Origin: Megaustenia siamemsis
Taxonomy: Eukaryota; Mollusca; Gastropoda; Stylommatophora; Ariophantidae
Direction of reading: 5' to 3'
DNA length: 64,000 nucleotides
NCBI GenBank assembly: GCA_032433765.1
Contig: JAVIAB010000101.1
Location: forward strand, 58,629,092-58,693,091
In this document: positions 45,420 through 53,584 of the stretch, one piece after another
How positions within the stretch are numbered: position 1 is the first letter of the stretch
Layout of the letters: each line of letters opens with the position of its first letter
Notes under the pieces: generated by a model
Database searches by the model: none
Seen by the model: only the letters and a program-made list of their open reading frames with translations
Told to the model about the DNA's origin: nothing
Translations under genes and position numbers: made by a program

Positions 45420-46900
45420 CGAGGATCGGGACATTATTAAAGTCAAGGTCAGAGCATCGTATTTTTAGATGTTGGCTGAGAGACCAAAGAAGGATGGTTA
45501 AAAATAGGTCATGTGTGAAGGTTATGAGGGAGTGTATGCGTTTTTATAGATATAGGCCAGACACTATGGAACCAGACAGACACTACGTCACCAGACATTA
45601 CGCAATCAAACAGACACTACGTCACCAGACAGACACTACGTAATCAGACAGACACTACGTTACAAGACAGACACTACGTTACCAGACAGACACTTCGTCA
45701 CCAGACAGATACTACGTAAACAGACAGACACTATGTCACCAGACACTACGCAAACAGACAAATACTATATAATCAGACAGACACTACGTCACCAGACAGA
45801 CACTACGTAATCAGAAATACTCTTCGTCACCAGACAGACACTACGTAATCAGACAGACACTACGTAACCAGACAGACACTACGTCACCAGACACTATGTA
45901 ATCAGACAGACACTACGTAATCAGACAGACACTACATCACCAGACAGACACTACGTAACCAGACAGACACTATGTCACCAGACACTACGCAAACAGACAA
46001 ACACTATACAATCAGACAGACACTACGTCAACAGACAGACACAACGTAATCAGACATACACTACGTCACCAGACAGACACTACGTTACCAGACCGACACT
46101 ATTTAATAGAGAGACTATACGTCACCAACGAAAGCGCGGGAAAAATGGGATAATTAAACATGTGACTGAGAAGAACTCGACACTTAGCGCAGAGAACTAG
46201 AGGGAGCCATGTCGGATACGTCAAGTGAGCGTTCGCCCGAAACCAGAAGGGCCGAGTACCCACAGGGACTCCAGATGGAGCAAACAGTACCCACATCTGA
46301 GGGATATATCTGCCAGAGTATACTTATATACTTATATTTTTAATGTATAAGCTCAATGCTAAGTCAACCAGAAACAAGATGTGATCTCTCTCAAAGAAGC
46401 CGAGTACTTCACGACCGAAACTCTCACTTAGTAAGCTGAGAGAGAAATCTGCTGGAATGACAAAAGGAAGCTAAGTCAACCAGAGACTAGAGCTTAGAGT
46501 ACAAGGACCCAAGATGAGTCGCGTAACAAACCGGAATGGCGATAGCTAAGTCGACCAGAAACAAAGAACACCTGGAGAGAGAGAAAGCAATGTAAAGCAC
46601 ACGGAGAGAAAGACACAACCCATAAGTCAGAGTAGGAATATTCACGTGATCAGTGTCACCAATCATATGACTCCATTTCCGTTTCCGAGATGTGAACTAT
46701 TTGAGTTATAGACATAAACACATTTAGGATTAGCGTAGGCACAGACTCACTAGGAGTGTGAGCTGTAAACTATTTTGAGTTTGTGTACATATATACATTT
46801 GTGATTAGTGATTTTGTGGCTGTTTAGACTTCCAAGTATTTGTGACTTGTGAATTACAGTTGGACTTTTTAATAAACATACGTTAGGTGTTATTACACCT
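45420..46900. repeat. Dispersed repeat Y, copy 2
   Basis: It is homologous to 8398-9345 but is longer because of a minisatellite at 45562-46110. Shared parts are gacattattaaagtcaagg, gagaccaaagaaggatggtta at the left and the three agctaagtc(a/g)accaga motifs (46358, 46469, 46544) at the right. It ends with a polyadenylation-type aataaa at 46872. No open frame matches a known protein. The LTR of an unclassified retroelement is one possibility. Confidence 0.55.
45562..46110. repeat. ~19-bp minisatellite with variant units
   Basis: About 28 units built on agacagacactacgt followed by a variable linker: aatc, cacc, aacc or ttacc. Some units are shortened to agacactacgt or agacactatgt. Variant order repeats in longer blocks, for example cacc-cacc-aatc and short-unit caaacagacaa blocks at 45745 and 45990, so larger segments were duplicated too. 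It sits inside repeat Y copy 2 and is absent from copy 1. Confidence 0.93.
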
Positions 46901-46914
46901 TACGACTTATTAAC

Positions 46915-46916
46915 TT

Positions 46917-46949
<33 letters not shown>

Positions 46950-46951
46950 AT
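46915..46951. repeat. (TA)n(TG)n microsatellite
   Basis: A short TA run followed by about 11 TG units, directly after repeat Y copy 2. Confidence 0.95.
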
Positions 46952-47220
46952 AGTAGATATGATGTTTATAATAAGAAATGTTGAGAAATAAAATATCTTT
47001 CAACTAATTATTTTTCTTCAAATCATGCAATTACTACGCGATCTACAACTCGTCACCAATCATAACATTGCATGTTGGATAGTCGTTGAAAAACGCTTAT
47101 TTGTTTGTTCACCAACATTTTCTTCTCCAGCATTTCACGTGCTAAACAAGTTGCACTGCAGGTAAACGAACCATCACTAATTATACACACATTAAATAAG
47201 TTCATCGCCCTTGATATGTG

Positions 47221-47684
47221 GATTGTTATGGACCTCATAATGAAGAAATGCTGCACTGGTAATAAAGGCATCGAATGGATACAAGGAGACTATTTGAAGG
47301 ACCTCGACTTTGCTGATGACATAGTTCTCATCAGCAGTCAGATCAAAACGATGCAGGAAAACACAAATGAACTATCATTAATAGCCAGCAAAATTGGGCT
47401 TGAGATCAATCATGAAAAGACTATGGCATGAAAAGCTTAATTCCAACAGACGACAAAATATACATGGCAAACAAATCAGTGGAAGAGATCGATCACTTTA
47501 TCTATCTTGGAAGTCACATTGATCGAGAAGGGGACACAAGCAACGACATTAGAATCAGAATAGCTAAAGCAGCAATGTCTTTCAGAAGCCTTGAAAAGTT
47601 GTGGAAATCAAACTCATCAGCACAAACTCAAAACTTAGACTATTCAAATAAAGTGCACTATCAACCCTTACGTATGCGTTTTGA
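47221..47684 (+). pseudogene. Family F fragment, cut at both ends
   Basis: It matches 55121-55590 of the F element almost base for base: MKKCCTGNKGIEWIQGD, DLDFADDIVLISSQIK, then NHEKTMA where F has NHEKTKVMT. A few indels (after 47426 and near 47630) break the frame. It starts inside the palm and stops in the thumb, so it lacks both the 5' part and the normal 3' end of F. No flanking TSD is visible. Confidence 0.9.
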
Positions 47685-47689
47685 AAAAA

Positions 47690-48635
47690 AAATAGTTCTC
47701 TTATTTTCTAATGTCTCCCTAACGCATCCAAACATGTTCTCTTTCCAGTATAGACTATTATGGCAGTTTCTCTGTGTTGAATCATGTGATTTATTCAATC
47801 CCTTCATTATGTGATTCTACCCATTCTTAATATAAGTGGTTTTCTTCTTAACTGCGTGCATTACCTTTCACTTCACTGTAGTGTATGTTTGTTCTCATTT
47901 TGACTCTTTCATCTCTTTCTTTTACCAGAAAATTATTCTGCCCTTTAATTACATTTATTTGTATTTTTTTAAAATTCCTGGCTATATGAGGCCTTGATTT
48001 GTAATTACTATTTTTCTTATTTCCATTGAATGCATCTTTTCGGCTGTTAGTTTTACAATCTTTTAATGGGTGTCTGAGAGGTTTTTTTTTTGTTCCTTTT
48101 GAGTGTTTTTTCATCAATTTAATAAAAAAAAATAGGTAACAATCTATTAAATGCTAACGGTTTTTAGATTCTTTCTTCCAATTTTTACAAACATTTGCTA
48201 AATTATAAGGAGATCTTTTCCTCAAATTAGATGTTAACAATAATTAAATGAGATCTCTCTATTCCAAGTAGGATTTGAACATAATTTCTTACGCCACCTG
48301 TCGGTGGGGGCCGTTGGATTTTTAATTATTTAAAAAATAAGTAATAATAATAATACAATCTTAAATGCACATTAATAAACGGTATTGATATTTATATTCG
48401 TCAACCTTTGATATGTTGTAAATATGAAGGTAATCAATTCCACCACCTATCCTACGTCATACACATCTTGACCTTATGGAAGGGAGTTTGACATAGACAT
48501 GACCTATAAAACCTGTTTTTTTTTTTTTTGCTGAATTGACATTATTATCAACAAAAATCGTTTAGAAATGTATAACTTGTTTTATCAGCGACGTACGGAC
48601 AAGAAACAAATATTTATGATTCTTACAGTCATGGG
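47690..48635. other. No gene seen
   Basis: AT-rich DNA. A minus-strand open frame at 47848-48117 is lysine-rich with no known motif. Confidence 0.5.
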
Positions 48636-48639
48636 CTGT

Positions 48640-48815
48640 CTTCTTCGTTCTTCTTCGTAACCCTCTGAACTTCGGTCGAAGCATAGGGCAATCACAAGAG
48701 ATCTACACCCGATTCGGTCTAGAGGAAGCATGGACCTCTTGCCAGGACTTGTCAGACCCTTTCACTTCATCATGTATGGTTTGTCACCATGTCCACAATG
48801 TGCTGCCTCTTCTTC
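48640..48815 (-). mobile_element. Possible LINE 3' end
   Basis: The minus strand reads like the C-terminal end and tail of a non-LTR element (RPKFRGLRRRTKK preceded by tgccctatgcttcgacc). It resembles RTE-like 3' ends in style, ending in GAAGAA repeats. The family cannot be given. Confidence 0.35.
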
Positions 48816-48822
48816 GTTTGGT

Positions 48823-48898
48823 GTGTCCGGTTAGCGCAATCGATAGGCGGTTGGCTTACCACGGCAACAGCCGGGGTTCGTACCCTGGCGAGGACACC
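48823..48898 (+). mobile_element. tRNA-like SINE head (SINE-3)
   Basis: A 76-bp tRNA-sized unit. Acceptor arms gtgtcc/ggacac pair, the T arm gccgggg/ccctggc folds around ttcgta, and an A-box-like ttagcgcaatcgatagg is present. D and anticodon arms do not fold, so it is not a functional tRNA. A short tail (tgggttttactaattccc) separates it from SINE-1 copy 4. Confidence 0.55.
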
Positions 48899-48927
48899 TG
48901 GGTTTTACTAATTCCCTAAAAATTAGT

Positions 48928-49065
48928 GGGAGCCGCGATAGCTCAGTGGTTAGTGAACTGGACTACTACGGACAAGGGGTAGGGTTCGATCCCAACCGAC
49001 GGCTCCGGGTTCACCCAGCCTTAAATGGGTACCGGATTTTTTCTGGGAAAGTAAAGCAGCACGGG
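48928..49065 (+). mobile_element. SINE-1 copy 4, 3'-truncated
   Basis: The first 138 bp of SINE-1 including the full tRNA-like head, with cggctcc as in copy 1. It breaks off at gcagcacggg, where the full copies continue cgtaatactgacc, and is replaced by unrelated sequence. Because LINE-driven copying starts at the 3' end, loss of the 3' half suggests deletion or later rearrangement, not ordinary truncation. No TSD is seen. Confidence 0.9.
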
Positions 49066-49372
49066 ATACCTGAATTGTTCCATTCACAGAACATTGCCTA
49101 TCCTTTTTCAATATCTTCTCTTCACTTCTTGATAGATGTAAATAATAGCTAATAAGAAAAAGACTCTACTGAACTTCAAAAATAACCCCAATCAAATCAC
49201 CAAGGACCAGCTTAAACATGCACAAGCCAAGCTACAACGCGAAGCAAGAAGATGCGCAAACGAATACTGGAACAATCTATGCTCTGAAATACAGAAAGCC
49301 TCAGACAGGGGCGACTCAAAAACCATGCATGACAATATAAATAAGGCCCTTGGACCAAAATTAAGCATTTAA

Positions 49373-49392
49373 CCCCCCCCCCCCCGCCCCCC
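49373..49392. repeat. C-rich homopolymer run
   Basis: Twenty bases of C with a single G, immediately after an in-frame stop in the family E linker. It disrupts the coding frame. Confidence 0.95.
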
Positions 49393-49436
49393 TAAAATCC
49401 AAGTTTGGAGAAAATATTACTGACAAGGGACAACAA

Positions 49437-50660
49437 ATGGAAAGATGGGTTGAACACTACTCTAATCTATACAGTGACGACAGACCAGTAAACACAGCTC
49501 TAGCACAATCAATACCCAAATATCCTACAATGTTTGAACTGGATGTTGAGCCTACTATGAACGAACTTGCTGACGCTATAAATGCCCTCTCAAGAGGAAA
49601 CGCTGCAGGAAATGACAACATTCCCACAGATGTACTAAAGGAAAACTTAAGCGTACTACTTCCACATCTATACAAACTGCTAATTAAATGCTGGAGAAAC
49701 GGAGAAATATCTCATGATATGAGAAATGCCAAGATTATAACGCTGTACAAAAATAAAGGAGACAGGGGCAACTGCAATAATTACAGAGGCATTTCTCTCC
49801 TTAGCACAACCGGCAAGGCTTTTGCTAGGGTTGTACTTAAACGTCTGCATAGACTTGCAGAACGTGTTCTTCCCGAGTCCCAATGCGGATTCAGAGCCGG
49901 GAGATCAACCATAGATATGATCTTCACTCTTAGACAACTGCAAGAAAAATGTCGTGAACAAAATATGCCGCTCTATATTGCCTTTGTGGAACTAACAAAG
50001 GCCTTCGACTCAGTAAACAGACATGGGCTCTACAGGGTACTAGAAGGCATAGGCTGCCCTCCTAAATTACTTAGGCTGACAATGTCCTTCCATGAAGACA
50101 TGAATGGCAAAATCCATTTTGATGGGAGTTCATCAGAGAATTTCAAAGTCAACAAAGGAGTGAAAAAGGGATGTGTCCTCGCCCCCACCCTTTGTGGTAT
50201 ATTTTTTGCTGCCCTCCTAAATTACGCTTTCGAAAACAGCTCAGGAGATATTTACATTCGCACTAGACCAGATGGCTCACTGTTCAACCTAGCACGACTA
50301 AGTGCAAAAACCAAAACAAATGTTGCCCTACTTAAAGAATGTTTATTTGCTGACGATGCAGCCCTAGTCGTTCATAGTGAAGCCACCCTACAGTCGCTGA
50401 TCAACAACCTGGATAAAGCATGCGACCTTTCTTCACTGTCATTTCATGTTCAGAAGACATTAATACTAAATCAATGTGACATCAAACCTCTATTTATTAC
50501 TCTAAAAGACTGCCCACTAGAATCAGTACAGAAATTTACATATCTTGGATCCACAATTACGCAACGCGTCTCTCTTGATGACGAAATAAACTGTCCAATT
50601 GAAAGGCAGCTACGACCTTCGGCAAACTCACATAAAGGGCATGGAACAACACGAAACTAA
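49437..50660 (+). CDS. Family E reverse transcriptase, catalytic change
   Basis: Open for 407 codons. It would copy element RNA into DNA at a nicked target. Motifs in order: MERWVEHYSNLY (1-12), GNDNIPTDVLK (60s), ITLYKNKGDRGNCNNYRG, CGFRAGRSTIDM, AFVELTKAFDSVNR, KGVKKGCVLAPTL, LFADDAALVVH (FADD at 50346-50357) and FTYLGSTIT. In motif A the catalytic position, Asp in relatives (AFIDLTKAFD), is Glu (codon 49989-49991), which should abolish or strongly weaken activity. The frame is lost at about 50630 and coding continues in another frame. The ATG at 49437 is internal, since the linker lies upstream. Confidence 0.8.
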   Translation: MERWVEHYSNLYSDDRPVNTALAQSIPKYPTMFELDVEPTMNELADAINALSRGNAAGNDNIPTDVLKENLSVLLPHLYKLLIKCWRNGEISHDMRNAKIITLYKNKGDRGNCNNYRGISLLSTTGKAFARVVLKRLHRLAERVLPESQCGFRAGRSTIDMIFTLRQLQEKCREQNMPLYIAFVELTKAFDSVNRHGLYRVLEGIGCPPKLLRLTMSFHEDMNGKIHFDGSSSENFKVNKGVKKGCVLAPTLCGIFFAALLNYAFENSSGDIYIRTRPDGSLFNLARLSAKTKTNVALLKECLFADDAALVVHSEATLQSLINNLDKACDLSSLSFHVQKTLILNQCDIKPLFITLKDCPLESVQKFTYLGSTITQRVSLDDEINCPIERQLRPSANSHKGHGTTRN

Positions 50661-51307
50661 CTCGAAAGACCAAACTCTTAATATGTCAAACATGTCTGCT
50701 TAGCACACTACTATATGGATCCGAAACCTGGACAACATACTCAAACCAGGAAAAAAGACTAAATGTCTTCCACATGCGATGTCTCCGCAAAATAATGCAC
50801 ATCAAATGGCAGGACAAAATAACCAACTTAACTGTCCTGGAACGTGCTAAGACCCCAACAAACATGTCGATGCTCAGAAGTCGAAGACTAAGATGGCTAG
50901 GACATGTTCAACGAATGGAAGAAAAGCGCATTCCTAGGCAAATACTATATTGTGAACTAATACACGGGAAAAGACAAATCGGCAGACCTAAACTACGATA
51001 TAGAGATATCTACAAATCATCTCTGAAAGACTTCTCCATCTGTAAAAATGACTGGCAACATCTGGCAAGTGATCGCACATCATGGAGAGCATGTATAAGG
51101 AACGGTTTAACAACGTTTGAGACTATCCTAAGACAAAACTTAGAAGAGAAAAGACTCATGAAAAAGGATGGAACACCCTGTGGATCAGCGAGCCTGACTT
51201 GTTCATTATGTGACCGCGTGTGTTTGTCAAACATTGGTAGAATTAGCCACGAGAGAATCTGTTCAACAAAATCAATACCTCAAAAAATACACAATAGCCT
51301 CCACTAG
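50660..51307 (+). CDS. Family E C-terminal part, zinc knuckle
   Basis: It continues the RT after a frameshift. The open frame includes LLICQTCLLSTLLYGSETW before the first Met at 50774, then KIMHIKWQDKITNL, RSRRLRWLGHVQRMEEKR, GRPKLRYRDIYKSSLKD, WRACIRNGL, and CSLCDRVCLSNIG with ISHERIC, a CxxC-x12-HxxxC zinc knuckle near the end. Such knuckles are a known feature of some RTE-like C-termini and may bind nucleic acid. It is intact apart from the upstream frame break. Confidence 0.82.
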   Translation, partial: TRKTKLLICQTCLLSTLLYGSETWTTYSNQEKRLNVFHMRCLRKIMHIKWQDKITNLTVLERAKTPTNMSMLRSRRLRWLGHVQRMEEKRIPRQILYCELIHGKRQIGRPKLRYRDIYKSSLKDFSICKNDWQHLASDRTSWRACIRNGLTTFETILRQNLEEKRLMKKDGTPCGSASLTCSLCDRVCLSNIGRISHERICSTKSIPQKIHNSLH

Positions 51308-51389
51308 ACCGTCTGACAAGACGAAAAGGGCCATACATACACTATTGGATCTAGTCTGTTGCAAGTTTCTTTAAAGTATTATTCCCATA

Positions 51390-51761
51390 CTTTCAGTTTT
51401 TCATTTTCTTTAACTAATAATTCTCCACTTCTACTTCACACAATGGTAGTCACATTTTTGAAGTCACCAGAAAGGATATTTGCGACGTTGTAAACAGTTC
51501 TGCTATCCCCTTTCTCTAATGCTTCCTAAGCTTTGGTTGTCAGAATGTTAATATACTGTCTTGTAACTTTTATAATGCTCTTCTTGACTAGTTTGTTATT
51601 TTCTGTTTACTCCTCCATTAAATTGGACTGTCATCATCTCTACAATTTGAATTTTTTGTTTGATAGTCTTTCTTTCATGAACCAGGTTCCATAACTCTTC
51701 TGTGATTCAATCCTTCCATGATCTAGGACAATGTCCAAGGACATCCTGCCTAACATCGTGT

Positions 51762-51815
<54 letters not shown>

Positions 51816-52062
51816 ATATACATATACTGAACTGTTCATCTACCTTATCTTGTGGTATAACCTGAAAGGCTTGGAATCTGTTACTGAATGTTTATAACGA
51901 ATTGAGCCTTGATTGTGTTATCAAGCAACCTCTTTGAATCAAATAGATGTGTTGGACTTTGTTTGTAGTGTCTATTGTCAATGTTAACTTTAATTTTCAG
52001 TAGCAGCATACTGTGATTACATCCAGCATATCCGCCTCTATTCGCTTTAGTGGGCTAACTAC
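51390..52062 (-). pseudogene. Family G (F-like) linker relic
   Basis: A minus-strand RTE-like copy. From 52060 it reads ANRGGYAGCNHSMLLLKIK and LLDNTIKAQFVINIQ, PSLSGYTTR, which correspond to AYRGADVNSDHNLCIGKIR and LKDEAIKEKFNIELSN of family F. After the (TA)n array it continues TEELWNLVHERK, ALEKGDSRTVYNVANIL, and SRSGELLVKENEKLKVWE, matching the F linker (GDSRTLYTVQKML, DKSGSMLTTSADIKARWAE). RT motifs are missing. The (TA)n array interrupts it. Confidence 0.65.
51763..51812. repeat. (TA)n microsatellite inside family G
   Basis: About 24 TA units separate the endonuclease-end part of the G relic from its linker part. Confidence 0.95.
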
Positions 52063-52064
52063 CT

Positions 52065-53520
52065 ATTCTATTAGACATTAAATATATATGGTATATGGTA
52101 TTGTATACAAATATATACAAATATATATATATATATATATATATAATACATATAAAGCATGACAAGTACCTATAGAATACAGGTAAGTATGCGTATTTGA
52201 TTATAACACATTTCTTTCTATATTCATGTTTATTTATGTCACAATAGTTTATTTATGATTATTTTAATTGTTACTTAGATCAGCACATGTTCTATTTAAT
52301 AATCTCACATGAAATTATTAGGAAACACTTTTGAAATGTTATAATTCACCGGGTGTTTCTTTATCTCATCTTCAAAGATACAACATGGCAGCAATCGGTT
52401 TTTTTTCTTTATTTTGTTGACAAAATACACAAGCGGCAAATCAACAAAATGTCTTCGGTTTTCCATTAATTTGATTATTTTATATTGACGCTGTGCTATT
52501 GATTCTGTGCCAAAATACTTACTTTGCTTTTATTTGTTCCTTTTCTGAGTAACTAAATGATAATACGTTATGTTGTGTTTTAGTGAAGGGGATAAAACAA
52601 AAATTAACATCTCAATCATATCACTTCACTGTTGTCATCGGCTCTTCACTTTCTATTGCAAGAAAGATCAAGAAACAGTCATCACAGTTTTTCCTTTATT
52701 TCTATATAGCTTTTTAGTGTGTATTCTAAATATTGTTTCTTTTTTTTTCTTATTCTTGTATTTATATTGTTGTCAGCCTCTTTACTTTTATTCTACCTCT
52801 AATCTGTGTCCTTTACCCTCATTTTTTCTTACTTTGTTCAATGCATTTTCAATTACACATATATACATATAGTTTTTTTTCTAAAAGCTGGAGAAAGCAG
52901 GTCAAGGAAGGAAACTGAAATAACTCAATGACAGCAATGTTAAACATGTTTTTATGTGAGCAATTTCTATCATGGCTGATTTTATTAGCAATAATTGTTA
53001 TAATTTTTTTGGTATTATTTAGCTGCCATTTTTATTGTTCTAATGATTTTTCTATATCTCATTGATCTTCTTTGTACTTGAAGACCTCTGATATAGGGTG
53101 AAAGGGGAGGCTAATCTATATATTTGAGATGACAGAAGAGCTACAGAGGATAATGGAAGATGAGTAGAACGCTCCACACAATACCTGACTTAGTGTACTC
53201 AGGGAATGTCTATTAATTTAGTTATAACAGCATCACTTGTCCTTTCTTCACTACATATCTGTCTTTGACCCCATGGCCCGTCTCTTTATTTCCGAGAACA
53301 CCCTCTCGTTCTGTTATTGTAATGTTTGTTGATTATTGTGTGCAGTAGGTTTAGCTGCGTCTGTCTTGATGCCGCATGAACACATTTATTGTGTTGTTTC
53401 TTTTCTAATTTCTACTGAGGTGTTATCCATGTCTTCTTAATTCGTCAGTCATAACTCTCAGAGGGACAATATAATTAATCTAACACATTTTTATTTTGGT
53501 GGTATTTATTTTATTCTTGT
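52065..53520. other. No gene seen; TA runs
   Basis: AT-rich DNA with short TA/ATA runs at 52083-52152. No gene or repeat recognised otherwise. Confidence 0.5.
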
Positions 53521-53584
53521 TTTTCTTTTCCTCATTTACCTTTCAGCGTCGAGGAGAGATATAATTTGCTCTAATGTTGGCCTC

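Larger units (their letters stand above)
49150..51345 (+). mobile_element. Family E RTE-like LINE
   Basis: A 2.2-kb 5'-truncated RTE-like element that lacks the endonuclease. It starts in the linker (NPNQITKDQLKHAQAKLQR, KASDRGDSKTMHDNI), has an interrupting C-rich run at 49373-49392, then the RT (49437-50660) and the C-terminal part with a zinc knuckle (about 50650-51307). A second, shorter copy is at 32997-33330. The 3' end is near ccatacatacactatt (51331), which matches ccatacatacatttta in that copy. Confidence 0.82.

Noticed and set aside
48823..48898. A functional tRNA gene
   Set aside because: Acceptor and T arms pair but the D and anticodon arms do not.
52570..52918. Two overlapping plus-strand frames rich in Phe, Leu and Tyr
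   Set aside because: They reflect T-rich DNA, with no signal or conserved motif.
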